Counted from the stretch's first letter, positions 26,268-35,506 are shown. The stretch is 64,000 bases of DNA from Salinilacustrithrix sp003476595 (GCA_963972525.1 CAXAUZ010000010.1:1-64000); one strand, 5' to 3'. Numbers and translations: made by a program. Notes: a model not told the origin generated them from the sequence alone.

Positions 26268-29244
26268 CGTCGGCCGCCGGCCCGGTCTGCGGTTCGTCAC
26301 GCAAGCTCGAGCGGTCGATGCGGGTAAACAGCACCGCCGTGTACGGGGCTGGGAAGCCGATCCGGCGCCAGTAGGCGTGGGCGCAATCGGTGCGGGGGAC
26401 CGGGGCGCGGCCGCAGGGGCACAGCACGCCGAACCCGCTTTGGGCGACCTCCGGGAGTAGCACTACCTGGTCGGCCGCGTGAGCCTGTTCCGGGCGGCAG
26501 TGCGTGCAGGCGATTGCCCGCAGCCGTGTCGGGTCGCCCGGCTGGAGCTCCAGGAAGCGAGGCCGGGTGAAGCCGTTGCGGTCGTAGGGGTGGGCGAGTT
26601 CTCGGACGGCCTTCGCGCTCCACCCTGAAGCGACCGCGAGATCGTCGATTAGCGCCCCGGCTAGCCCTGTCGCCGCGACGGCATCGACGATCCGCTGGAT
26701 GGTGACGGTGTCGTCGGGAACAGCAGCGAATCCCCAGCGCAACCCAGGGTCGGTGTAGGTGGCGATGAGAAGATCTCGAAGCGGCCGGGGCCAGGAGGCG
26801 GCGAGCGTGGAGCCGCGCCCGGTCATGTGGGCAAAGAGAAGCTGGCGGGTGGGGAGCACCGGGTGATCGACGAGGGCACAGGTCGCACCGCGGCTTTCGA
26901 GGCCGTGCGCCTTGAGCCAAGGCATGAGGTGCTTGCTGAGCAATGCGCAGCGGCTCGTGGCCACGCCCGAGGTGGCGGCGATGTCGTCGAGAGATCGGTC
27001 TTCGACGAGGACCTGCTCGGCGAGCACGGCGCCGCTGGTGGTACTGCGTCCGCCGGCGGCCGAACGGACGTTGTCGATCACACCGGCCAGGCCGGCAACA
27101 GCGGTGCCGCCATTGAGGAGCGGGAGCGACAACTGGGCGGTCCATCGCAGTGCATCGGAAGCGACGTCCATGCGCCAGCCGGTCACGTGCGCGGAGACCA
27201 GTGTGGCGAGCTGCGCCGGGGCGACACCGTTGGCGGCTTGGGCTCGCCGGAGCCCAGCCACAAGGTAGGCAGCGATGTTGACCGATGCTTCGGCCGAGTC
27301 ATCGGCGGGAGGCTGGATCTGTTCCTGTCGGGCGGCGGTGAGAGCGCCCTCCAGCTCTGAGCGTTCTTGGACCAGCTGCTCAGCGTCGGCGAGAAGCTCC
27401 TCCGCCCGCGATTCGGCCTTCGTCGCCCCGTCCTCATCACCGTGCCTGAGGCGGCGGCCGGCGAGGAGCTCTTGGCCTTCAGCATCGCTCCGGCGCTCTC
27501 TTTCGGCCCCGACGTTCGCTTGCAGCTGTGCTTCGAGATCGGCGATGCGGCGCTCGTGCCGTGCCCGTGCCTCATCGGCAGCGGACCGCTCCTGCTGCAG
27601 AACCACCGGCGCCAGCGACGCGGGATCCAAGGCGTCCAGCACCGTGCGCTCGATGGCAGCGGCGAGGGAACCGCACAGATCGGTCAGCGGGAACGTCGCC
27701 TCGGCATGGATCTTCGGGTTGGCTCGCTCGACCGACCAGCCGCGACGGTCTCCTCGAGCCTTCTCGGTGTTGGAGAAGATGACGCAGGTGTTGCGCCCCG
27801 AGTTGTGCTGACGGGGCTGGACGCTATGGACCCGTCCTTTGACGGTCCACTCGCTGGGCGTCACCGCCCGCTTGGTTGGACGCCGGTGGGCGGCCCCGCC
27901 TGTCGGCCGAGAAACGCCGATCTCCGCGAGTAGACGTTCCTCGCACTTGACCAGCTCATCGGCGACACCCCACCCGATGAGGGGCTCGTTCGTCTCCGAG
28001 TCGATCGGCCAGGGCCAGGTCACCTGCACGTCGAAGTAGCCGTACTCGTCCTCGTCGGCCCGGTATGTCGGGGTGAGTCCAGCAACGGTGATCCCTCGAC
28101 CGCGAATCTCGTTGTCGACGTGAGTGCGGAAGGTGCCGGTGCGCCACAGACGAACCTTCTGCAGGTACACGTCGGGCTGACCGATCGGCGAGACGCTGGA
28201 GTTGACGAAGAAGGACTTGGCCGCGTCGGCCAGGGCGTGGAAATCGCCGACAGCAGCGAGCTCGGCGAGAGTGGGCAGGTCCTTCTGCTTCTGGCCCCGC
28301 CGCTCGAGTCCGAGCTCCGCCATGCGCCGACCGATGTCGACGTAGGCCGCCCCCTTGGCGTGGAGTCGAACCAGCTCCTGCATGATGGGCGCGAAGTCCG
28401 ATTGCGCTTCGGGGACGTAACCCTTGCCTTCTTCCTGGATCCGTTCGCCCTCTTCGTTTCGGGCATGGGCGTAGCCATGCGGGAGCTGGCGCTCGGAGCG
28501 TGGAGCGCCGCCCTTGACCAGCTTCAGGAGCCGCTTGCCCGACAGCTTGCGGCGCCGAGCGTTGTCGTCCAGAGCACCGAAGCCGAGCAGCTGCTTGAGC
28601 ATCTGCTGCTGGTGGGGATCCTGTGGATCCCACTGCTGGCCGACGCCGAACTGAACCTTGGTGCCCCGACCGATGCAGGTGTCGGCGAGCATGCCCGAGG
28701 ACAGGTCGTCTCGGGTGGCGCGAGTTGTGTCTTCGTCGAAGCGGAGCAGATCCGGGCTGTAGTGGCGCACCAGCTGGCTGAGCAGCACGGTGTAGGCGTT
28801 CTCGTCCGGCCCGTCGGGCCGACGGATCGCCCGCTTGACCGCCGAGGTGGTGGCCCGCACGAACAAGGTCGTGCCGATCAACACGACCGCGGCGACGACG
28901 TCGTTGTGCCGGCAGTGCGGGTGCACGTCACGCCCCCGAATCCAGACGGACCCGAACGTCGCGAGCCCTGCACCCCATGCCGCCGCAGCCACTGCGGTCG
29001 CCAGTCGATCGGGCTTGGCAGGATTCCAGATCGACTCGTCAGCCGGGTCGATCTGGAGGTAGGCAGCGACATCGGCGTCGTTGGCGTAGCGGCCGGTAGT
29101 AGTGAGCACCTGCGTGACGATGCCGTCGGCCTCGGCGAGCGAGAAGCGATCGACGTGCTCGATCAGCACCCGGCCCTCGGGCAGCATCGCCGCCAGCGGC
29201 AAATGCACCTTGTTGCGGTTGAAGAGGTCATCGAGGGTGAGCAT
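26233..29244 (-). CDS. Giant serine-recombinase-like protein, atypical
   Basis: A 1003-residue protein from ATG 29244, preceded by GGAAGGAG at good spacing. The N-terminal ~165 residues are not recognised and lack the YxRxS active-site block of serine recombinases. From about residue 170 the order resembles one: LLRFDEDTTRATRDDLSSGML, then GTKVQFGVGQQWDPQDPHQQQM, then a recombinase-domain-like stretch (LPHGYAHARNEEGERI, DFAPIMQELVRLHAKG, RRMAELGLERRG) near residues 255-310. A coiled coil follows at about 555-640 (ADEARARHERRIADLEAQLQ), as in large serine recombinases. The C-terminal ~330 residues contain possible zinc ligands CTHC, CPCG and a late Cys (TDCAH). It may be a degenerate or repurposed mobile-element protein. 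This assignment is inference from pattern order. Confidence 0.55.
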   Translation of the reverse strand: MLTLDDLFNRNKVHLPLAAMLPEGRVLIEHVDRFSLAEADGIVTQVLTTTGRYANDADVAAYLQIDPADESIWNPAKPDRLATAVAAAAWGAGLATFGSVWIRGRDVHPHCRHNDVVAAVVLIGTTLFVRATTSAVKRAIRRPDGPDENAYTVLLSQLVRHYSPDLLRFDEDTTRATRDDLSSGMLADTCIGRGTKVQFGVGQQWDPQDPHQQQMLKQLLGFGALDDNARRRKLSGKRLLKLVKGGAPRSERQLPHGYAHARNEEGERIQEEGKGYVPEAQSDFAPIMQELVRLHAKGAAYVDIGRRMAELGLERRGQKQKDLPTLAELAAVGDFHALADAAKSFFVNSSVSPIGQPDVYLQKVRLWRTGTFRTHVDNEIRGRGITVAGLTPTYRADEDEYGYFDVQVTWPWPIDSETNEPLIGWGVADELVKCEERLLAEIGVSRPTGGAAHRRPTKRAVTPSEWTVKGRVHSVQPRQHNSGRNTCVIFSNTEKARGDRRGWSVERANPKIHAEATFPLTDLCGSLAAAIERTVLDALDPASLAPVVLQQERSAADEARARHERRIADLEAQLQANVGAERERRSDAEGQELLAGRRLRHGDEDGATKAESRAEELLADAEQLVQERSELEGALTAARQEQIQPPADDSAEASVNIAAYLVAGLRRAQAANGVAPAQLATLVSAHVTGWRMDVASDALRWTAQLSLPLLNGGTAVAGLAGVIDNVRSAAGGRSTTSGAVLAEQVLVEDRSLDDIAATSGVATSRCALLSKHLMPWLKAHGLESRGATCALVDHPVLPTRQLLFAHMTGRGSTLAASWPRPLRDLLIATYTDPGLRWGFAAVPDDTVTIQRIVDAVAATGLAGALIDDLAVASGWSAKAVRELAHPYDRNGFTRPRFLELQPGDPTRLRAIACTHCRPEQAHAADQVVLLPEVAQSGFGVLCPCGRAPVPRTDCAHAYWRRIGFPAPYTAVLFTRIDRSSLRDEPQTGPAADVMPLAFARRAA

Positions 29245-29411
29245 GGAGCTCCTTCCAGGGGTCTTGGCCATCCGTCTCTCGGATGGTGCTGACCACCGTT
29301 TGCGCTGCACTCACCGACGCAACACCGAACTTCCAGTGAAATGGAAGGCGAGTGTTGCACCACGGGCACGACGCTCGAATGGGGCGCTGACCAGGGCAGA
29401 TCCGCTCGCGC

Positions 29412-29645
29412 CTACGGCTCGAGTCGGCCCCGACCGACCACCGTCGCCACGATCGGTTCCCGCGTGTGCGGGACGACCTCGGCGAACGTGCGGTCGTCGA
29501 GCCCTTCGAGGGCGGCGATCTCCGCCCGGAACGCTGCGGCAGCGACTGCGCACGGGGTGCCTGGGATGCCGTGTGGAGCATCCCGGCCGACCGAGTCCAT
29601 GGCGTGTGCGATCGAGGGCTGGTGAGGTGAGTCGGAGTGAGTCAT
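29412..29645 (-). CDS. Small protein upstream of the recombinase-like gene
   Basis: A 77-residue product from ATG 29645. It is Ala/Pro-rich in the first half (GIPGTPCAVAAAAFRAEIAAL) and ends with REPIVATVVGRGRLEP. It lies 167 bp upstream of the giant gene on the same strand, so it may be its operon leader. Supporting evidence is the protein-like composition and the fit between neighbours; there is no recognised family and only a weak ribosome-binding site. Confidence 0.45.
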   Translation of the reverse strand: MTHSDSPHQPSIAHAMDSVGRDAPHGIPGTPCAVAAAAFRAEIAALEGLDDRTFAEVVPHTREPIVATVVGRGRLEP

Positions 29646-29753
29646 GCGCCGGACCGTTGGTGCGGAGTCCTCGCACCCAACCTGACGCAGGCAGAGTGCA
29701 CGCTCCCCCTTGCGGCGATTGCCGGGAACCGTCTGGTCGGCACCTGTAGAGCC

Positions 29754-30452
29754 ATGGACCTCCTCCATGACGGATCCAACTCAACGCTTGTCGAAGTGCG
29801 GGAGCTGCGACGTCGACACCAGGTCCGGCGAGCGCTCGACGTGGCGCATGTTGGACGACTGGCCGACGTCCTCGACCGCTGTCCGCCGATCCTCATCAGC
29901 GAGGACGGCACCGTCATCGACGGCGAGCACCGGGTCGCAGCAGCCCGCCAGCTCGGGATCGACCATCTCCGTGCGATCGTGCTGCCGACTGGTCGGGTCG
30001 TGGGCGACGACTTGGTCGCGGCCATCGAGGCGAACACGACCCATGGCCTGCCGCTGTCCCGGGAGGAGCGACGCGCCGCCGTCGCAGCCGTGCTCGCAGT
30101 GAGGCCGGAGATGTCGGACCGGGAGATCGCCCGCGTCTGCGGCGTCGGTCGAGGTCTCGTCGCCACCATCCGGGCGGCGACCTCGTGTTCAGGTGGCTCG
30201 AACAGCCACCTGAACGGCCGGATCGGCGGCGACGGCAAGCGCTACGGGACCCTCCCGCCTGGGTGGAGTGAGCACCTCGAGGCGCTGGTCCGGCGCGACC
30301 CGGAGATGACCGTCCGGGCCCTGGCCGAGCGCACCGGCGCATCCGTCGGGGCAGTCCAGGCACGCCGGCGCGATCTGCTCCAGAAGATTGAAGGCGAACT
30401 GGGATTCGTGCGCTGGTGGCGGCGACTGCGGGCGCGATGGTTTCTTCGATAG
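29754..30452 (+). CDS. ParB-like N-terminal domain protein
   Basis: A 232-residue protein. The N-terminal part, TLVEVRELRRRHQVRRALD, then PPILISEDGTVIDGEHRVAAARQLG near residue 45, is the ParB/sulfiredoxin-type fold as in StrR-like regulators, including the GEHR box. LPLSREERRAAVAAVLAVRP and MSDREIARVCGVGRGLVATIR near 120-142 form a helix-turn-helix, and a second one (TVRALAERTGASVGAVQARRR) is near 185-205. It probably binds DNA. ATG 29754 was chosen because upstream sequence is not protein-like and would overlap the divergent small gene; GTG 29637 is the longer option. Confidence 0.72.
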   Translation: MDLLHDGSNSTLVEVRELRRRHQVRRALDVAHVGRLADVLDRCPPILISEDGTVIDGEHRVAAARQLGIDHLRAIVLPTGRVVGDDLVAAIEANTTHGLPLSREERRAAVAAVLAVRPEMSDREIARVCGVGRGLVATIRAATSCSGGSNSHLNGRIGGDGKRYGTLPPGWSEHLEALVRRDPEMTVRALAERTGASVGAVQARRRDLLQKIEGELGFVRWWRRLRARWFLR

Positions 30453-30562
30453 CCGGCTGGCTTACGGAAGCGTCGTGGTGAAGCAGAGCGCTCGGTCCCG
30501 GCGCCGGTCATGGTGGGGTCGTAACGTTGCGTGAACAGGCACACAACGGTGGGAGCAGTGAC

Positions 30563-32005
30563 ATGGCGGAGTGGCAGCGCGCTCGGTTGATTCCCGTGTC
30601 GGGAATCGGGTCCGAGCAGGAGGCAGAGACGCGGGCCACGTCGACGTTGCTAGCCGTGGTCGAGGCGGTGCGCGACCTGTCCACAGGCATGTTCGCTCCG
30701 CTGGGAGCGTCGAAGGCACAGAAGGCGGAGGTGCGCTGCTACACGGAGGTGCCGTTCAAGCTCGGTGCCGGCAAGAACGCGTCCCGGCCCGACGGGCTCG
30801 TGCAGATCACCTACGGGAAGTCGACGTAGACCGCGCTCGTCGAGGTCAAGACCGGGACGGCGACCCTGGATGCGGATCAGCTCAACGGGTACTGGGACAT
30901 CGCCCGGGAGCAGAACTTCGACGCGGTCGTCACCATCTCCAACGAGATCGCCCCATCGAAGGACGCGCACCCGACCGAGGGCCTCAAGGTCCGGGCCAAC
31001 TCCAAGGTCAAGGTGCACCACTACTCGTGGACAGCTCTGCTGTCGATGTGCGAGGTCATCCGCGACCACCGCGGTGTTGAGGACCCGGACCAGGCCTGGA
31101 TTCTCGGCGAGCTCATCCGTTACCTCCGTCATCCGAACTCGGGGGCGACCGCGTTCGACGACATGGGCCCGGACTGGGTTGCGGTCCGCGACGCTGCCCG
31201 TGACAACGGCCTCCGCAAGAACGATCCGGCGGTCCGCGACATCGCCCAGCGCTGGGATCAGCTGCTGCGCTTCGCCGCCCTGCGCCTCGAAGCCGACATC
31301 GGCCAGTCCGTCACCCAACAGCTTCCCGCCGCCCAACGTGAGGTGTCCAAGCGTCTCCAGCACCTGGTCGATCAGGTGGTGACCGGCGGCTGCCTCGACG
31401 GGGTGCTGCGTATTCCCAACACCGTCGGTGACCTCGAGCTGTCCGTCGATCTGCGTGCTCGCCGCATCACCGCGGCCGTCACCGTCCCCGCCCCCGACGA
31501 CCGAGGCGGCCGGGCCAGATGCACATGGCTGGCTTCCCAGCTCGACGCCGACGTCGACCGTCGCCTCGTCGTCGAGGCCTACGCCAGGAACGCCCGTACC
31601 GCGACGACGGCCACGCTCGAACAGATCCGTGAAGACAAGGACTGTCTTCTCGGCGAGGACAAGAAGGACCCGGCCAAGTTCCGACTGGTCCTCACGCGCG
31701 AGATGGGCGTCGCCCGCAAGACCGGCCGCACGTCGCCCGGGTTCATTGACTCGGTGCTTTCGCTCATCACCGACTTCTACGGGACCGTCATCCAAGATCT
31801 GACGGCTTGGACGCCGAAGGCACCCAAGATCACGCGGGCCGTCCCAAGCGCGGAACCGGATGCGCTGACAGAAGGCGATGAACCACCCGCACTGACCGTG
31901 CCCGACGGGGCGCAGGCGCCACCGGGATCGGACCCACTCGGCGACACCTCTCCGCCCGGCCAGCCACCCGAGCAACGAGGGGTCCCCGCGTACCCTTGGT
32001 CGTAG
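30563..32005 (+). pseudogene. PD-(D/E)XK-type nuclease-like gene interrupted by in-frame TAG
   Basis: One reading frame of 481 codons runs from ATG 30563 (GGGAG upstream) to 32005 with a single internal TAG at 30827-30829. Both sides belong to one protein: before it AEWQRARLIPVSGIGSEQEA and SRPDGLVQITYGKST, after it TALVEVKTGTATLDADQLNG, then ISNEIAP, SWTALLSM, QAWILGELIRYL and RWDQLLRFAALRLEADIG. RPDG and EVK fit a PD-(D/E)XK nuclease core, and the stop falls four codons before the EVK glutamate. The stop sits where a Trp (TGG) would suit this position, so one G-to-A change explains it. The alternatives are a sequencing error or amber readthrough. The C-terminal ~40 residues are Pro-rich and disordered. 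Confidence 0.75.
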
Positions 32006-32212
32006 TCGGCCCTCGCTTCACGACCGCCGCGACGCTCTCGGGAGGGGGGTCGGCGCTCGCCCGTGGCTTGCCGGGAGCTACTCCGGCTAGCAGTAGCTCC
32101 GTGCAGTTCAGGCCTGTGTGGGGACCATCTTCGATGCGCCGGCGACGTTTCGTCTGGCTCGGCGGCGGTTGGGCCGGCACGGAGTGCCGGCCTGACTGCT
32201 GCAGTCGCACGT

Positions 32213-32671
32213 TTACGAGCGCGGTCTGCCGGGACGGACCGGGTCCTCCGGGTCCCACACCTCGAGGTCTCGCTGACCCGCAAGCCGCCCTGCCCAACTG
32301 TGGAACTGGGTGGGCGAGAGGACGACTCGCACGATCTTGGACCGCCTCGTGTACGCCAGCCCGGTACCGCAGCGAACGCGTTCCAGGCTCGTCACAGCCC
32401 AGCCACCAGGCCGCCGCTCGAGATGGATCTGATCTTCTTCTGGCGCGGTGTACCTCCACGACACGACCTCGCCGGCTCGCACGGTCGCTCTGGCTCCCGG
32501 ACGCTCGACGCGGGAGAGCGGATCCAGGCGTGACTCGAGCTGCGGACCCAGACCGATGAGGTCCGCGAAGCCGAGGGTGCGGACCTGGGCCCTCGGCCGC
32601 TCGCGCTGCAGCCAGGCTTCGATGCGCTCGCAGTTTGATTCCTTGATGATGATCGGGGCGTTGGTGGGCAT
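32213..32671 (-). CDS. Hypothetical protein, possibly mobile-element-borne
   Basis: A 152-residue protein from ATG 32671, with GAAGGAG about 9 nt upstream. It starts PTNAPIIIKESNCERIEAWLQ, followed by a helical segment and a C-terminal strand-rich half (RATVRAGEVVSWRYTAPEED, KIVRVVLSPTQFHSWAGRLA). No signal or membrane segment. The family is not recognised. It lies beside the interrupted nuclease-like gene, convergent to it, and downstream of a 12-bp inverted repeat at 32860-32908. Confidence 0.6.
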   Translation of the reverse strand: MPTNAPIIIKESNCERIEAWLQRERPRAQVRTLGFADLIGLGPQLESRLDPLSRVERPGARATVRAGEVVSWRYTAPEEDQIHLERRPGGWAVTSLERVRCGTGLAYTRRSKIVRVVLSPTQFHSWAGRLAGQRDLEVWDPEDPVRPGRPRS

Positions 32672-33154
32672 GACGCTGACTCCTTCACTGGGGGTTGAGG
32701 AGACACACCGTCCATGGGATCTCGAGTGCTGCAATCGGCGCCGGCCGTGCCCGTGGCGGATGACGCCCTTGTCCGTCGCACATGCCGGTCGGATCGTCAG
32801 CCCGCCGATGACGGGCATCGCGTCTTGCACTCGAAGTCGACTGCCACCGCGCGCGCAGGTCGATACCACTACGACCTCTCTTGGGGGTGTGAGATCTAGT
32901 GGTATCGATCAGCGCGTCGGTGCGGCCTCTCGTCACAACTACCCCGGCACCTCCTCCGCCCAACGACTCCGCAGGGAGTACGTCCGGAGCACTTGCGGGC
33001 ACTCACCCTGTGGGCGGACAGCGGGATCTTTCCAGCGGCAGCCATGACGGTGTGCCCGCCGATGGCCACCTCGTCACGGATCGTGCTCGTGATCTGATGC
33101 CTCGCCGAGCGATACCCCGCGATCCGCATGGTCGCGAGCGGCACGTCGGTGGGA
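32672..33154. other. Non-coding stretch with inverted repeat
   Basis: A 483-bp gap between two minus-strand genes. Frames here are short or shadows and none has a good start site with protein-like composition. The only clear structure is the inverted repeat at 32860-32908. The promoter of the 32671 gene must lie here. Confidence 0.6.
32860..32908. repeat. 12-bp inverted repeat, possible att/res site or operator
   Basis: TCGATACCACTA (32860-32871) and TAGTGGTATCGA (32897-32908) are perfect reverse complements separated by 25 nt. The arms are less GC-rich than the surrounding DNA. It is about 190 bp upstream of the start of the 32671 minus-strand gene. The spacing is long for a terminator and would fit a recombinase or dimeric repressor site. 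Confidence 0.55.
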
Positions 33155-34474
33155 TCACTCCGTCCGGAAACCGATGCAGGCACCGGGTGACACCGCGGTC
33201 CCTGCGGGTGGTTCTTGGACCGTGATGGTGGCGCCTTCGACCGGGTCCGCCGGTGCGGTTCCGGTTCCCCGCACGTTCAGGCCGGCATCCTCGACGGCGG
33301 CGATGGCAGCTCGCAGCTCCGTGCCTGTCACGTCCGGGACAGTGACGGTGCGGTCGCCGTCGTCCACGCACTCGATGACGGTGTCGGGGTTGAGCAGCGT
33401 GTAGATCCGCTGTCCGGCTGCGTCCCACACGGCCAGCTCTCGGAGATTGCTCGACGAGCCGACATCCAAGGCAAAGGCAGTGTTGTTGCCGAACGGCACC
33501 GTGCTCGCTTCGATGGTGCCGTCGAGGTACCAGAGCCGGATGAAGGCTGCCTCCGGTGGGGCGACGCCCCACACGATGGTCCGGTCACCGGCGTCGAACG
33601 TCTCGAACTCCACGTTGTCGGGCCCAAGGGCAGGCTGGTCAGCGAAGTACATCTCTGGTGCGCTGCTGTCACCGACGCGCAGCACCAGGGCATCTTCGGT
33701 GGTCGAACGTGGTTGCCGGTACGGCACCCGCACGAGCTCCCAGCCCTCACCGCTCGAGAGCACATCCCCCGTGCCTCGCTCCCCGAACGGTGGGGCGACG
33801 TCAGCTGTGTCGATCGCAGCCTGCCAGGCCTGCTCGTCGACAGCGCGAAAGCCCTGCGCGAAGGAGTGAAGGAGGCCAAAGGGCATCGTGGATTCTGCGT
33901 CGCCCAAGCCGTGGCTGACGATGCGCAGCACGGCACCGTCGATCTGGACCGCTGCGTGCTGCAAGCCGTTCGACTCCATGAGCACGGCACCCCGACCCGG
34001 CTCGTCGACCATGACCTGAGTCTCTCCGTCAGCCTCCCATCTGCGGGCAACGTCGCCCGGATCGAGCGTGTACCCAGGGAACACGTCGACGTCGAGCTCA
34101 ACGGTGTCGTTCCGGTAGCCGTACACGTACGCCGATCCCACGCCTGTCTCCCACGGGGCCGCTTCCGGGGGTGGTGCAACCGGGTCTTGGCGGTCGTCGA
34201 CCCACGCCAACTCGAACCCGTCGGGCACGTTGTCGGGGAGGTAGCGCACCGGCGCCGACAGTCCCGGGCCGATCGTGTCGATCATCGTGTCGTCGTTGTC
34301 GTTGAGCAAGGCAAGCAGGGCACCAGCGAATAGCGCGATCGCCGCAACCGATCCCATCAGGAAGCGTCGTTGCCGTCGGCGGCGCACGGTGCGGTGCACC
34401 CTCGTCAGCAGCGCGTCGGCATCCACGTCCGGTGCAGTCGGCTTCCAGCCGCGCAGTCGCTCATCCACGGACAT
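33155..34474 (-). CDS. Membrane partner of ECF sigma with C-terminal PASTA-like domain (module 3)
   Basis: A 439-residue protein from ATG 34474, overlapping the sigma gene by 14 bp and preceded by GAGGAGG. About 37 basic cytoplasmic residues (DADALLTRVHRTVRRRRQRR) lead to one transmembrane helix (FLMGSVAAIALFAGALLALL). The outer part is beta-rich (GSAYVYGYRNDTVELDVDVF). The last ~60 residues, VTVPDVTGTELRAAIAAVED to ITVQEPPAGTAVSPG, form a PASTA-type domain, which in other proteins binds peptidoglycan or muropeptides. A role as cell-wall sensor controlling the sigma factor is inferred. No zinc anti-sigma motif. Confidence 0.8.
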   Translation of the reverse strand: MSVDERLRGWKPTAPDVDADALLTRVHRTVRRRRQRRFLMGSVAAIALFAGALLALLNDNDDTMIDTIGPGLSAPVRYLPDNVPDGFELAWVDDRQDPVAPPPEAAPWETGVGSAYVYGYRNDTVELDVDVFPGYTLDPGDVARRWEADGETQVMVDEPGRGAVLMESNGLQHAAVQIDGAVLRIVSHGLGDAESTMPFGLLHSFAQGFRAVDEQAWQAAIDTADVAPPFGERGTGDVLSSGEGWELVRVPYRQPRSTTEDALVLRVGDSSAPEMYFADQPALGPDNVEFETFDAGDRTIVWGVAPPEAAFIRLWYLDGTIEASTVPFGNNTAFALDVGSSSNLRELAVWDAAGQRIYTLLNPDTVIECVDDGDRTVTVPDVTGTELRAAIAAVEDAGLNVRGTGTAPADPVEGATITVQEPPAGTAVSPGACIGFRTE

Positions 34475-34967
34475 CGCCGACCTCCTCTTGTCGTTCGTCA
34501 CCCAGCACGACCGCCAGTTGTTGGCGGGCACGGTGTAGGTGGGAGCGGACCGTTGCCTCGGAGCAAGCGAGCAGGTCCGCCACCTCCGCAGTCGGCCGGC
34601 CCTCGAGGTAGTACAGCGCTACCGCTGCGCGCTGCTGCGGCGGGAGGGCATCGACTGCCGCAGTCAGATCCTCGTCCTTCGATGGCAGCGGTGGCGCGAC
34701 CGCCCCCTCGACGCGTGCGACCGGCTCCTGTCGAGCATGGCGCTTGACCGCTCGAACTGCGTCGCGGATGGCGACACGCCGTACCCATGCGCCGGGACGG
34801 TCGTAGTGGCGCAGACGCCGCCAGCGGGTCAACGCACGAACGAACGCGTCCTGCGTGATCTCCTCGGACAGGCCGGAGTCACCGGTGATCCGGTAGACGG
34901 TCGCCACCACCGATCGGAGCTCTGACCGGAAGAACTCCTCGAAGTCGTGCCCGTCGAACGCCGCCAT
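34461..34967 (-). CDS. ECF RNA polymerase sigma factor (module 3)
   Basis: A 168-residue sigma factor from ATG 34967 (a GTG just before it is an alternative). Region 2: FEEFFRSELRSVVATVYRITG then EEITQDAFVRALTRWRRLR and AWVRRVAIRDAVRAVKRH. Region 4: VDALPPQQRAAVALYYLEGR then ADLLACSEATVRSHLHRAR. The compact SigE/SigM-like type is the same as in modules 2 and 5. Its 3' end overlaps the PASTA-containing membrane partner. Confidence 0.9.
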   Translation of the reverse strand: MAAFDGHDFEEFFRSELRSVVATVYRITGDSGLSEEITQDAFVRALTRWRRLRHYDRPGAWVRRVAIRDAVRAVKRHARQEPVARVEGAVAPPLPSKDEDLTAAVDALPPQQRAAVALYYLEGRPTAEVADLLACSEATVRSHLHRARQQLAVVLGDERQEEVGDVRG

Positions 34968-35122
34968 CACCCATACACAGTGCCCGAGCCACCAGATCGT
35001 GCAGTGCCCCGTCGAAGTTCTTCACCGGCTCGTCAGAGGGAGCGCATAGTGCTGGCGCGTTCGGCGCCCGCCCGCCTGCGAACCAGAGATCTCGGGCGGC
35101 TGGACGTGGGGCATCATGCGAC

Positions 35123-35506
35123 GTGGCAGTCGTTCGGCTTGGGGCCCTGTGCGAGTTGGATAGTGCAACGTCGGGCCAGGCGAACTTTCGGGTCAGGGAG
35201 TACGCGGTGCTGGACGACGGGTCCGAGGTTGTCTTGCACGCGGAGCGGGGCTTCTCGGCCGGTGTTCACGGTGGCGAGGACGCTGACATCTGGAAGCACA
35301 TGACTGCGGCGTGGATCGAGCGCGACGTTCTGACGGTGGTTCTCCCGGATGATGCGGAACAGACCGGTGAAGACCACCCGTGGGAATGGCTCGTCGACCT
35401 TCTCGCCCGCGTAGGCGTGACCGAGACCGTCGAACGTCTCCGAGAAGTCCCCTACGAGGTCCGTCTCGGACCAGTAGTGCTCTCTCGGCTGGTAGCCGAT
35501 CGCTGA
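35123..35506 (+). CDS. Hypothetical protein
   Basis: A 127-residue protein from GTG 35123, with a CATCAT hexamer 5 nt upstream and no Shine-Dalgarno, in line with a leaderless start. The sequence is protein-like: a beta-rich N-terminal half (NFRVREYAVLDDGSEVVLHA) with an H-x-x-x-x-W segment, then DHPWEWLVDLLARVGVTETV near residue 87. No signal peptide or membrane helix. The family is not recognised. Confidence 0.6.
   Translation: MAVVRLGALCELDSATSGQANFRVREYAVLDDGSEVVLHAERGFSAGVHGGEDADIWKHMTAAWIERDVLTVVLPDDAEQTGEDHPWEWLVDLLARVGVTETVERLREVPYEVRLGPVVLSRLVADR

Noticed and set aside
29637..29753. Upstream extension of the ParB-like gene from GTG 29637
   Set aside because: The added 39 residues are not protein-like and the start would lie inside the divergent small gene. 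ATG 29754 fits the domain start better.
30830..32005. Treating the part after the TAG as a separate gene starting at ATG 31013
   Set aside because: It shares frame and domain continuity with the upstream part, and conserved sequence begins immediately after the TAG, well before 31013.
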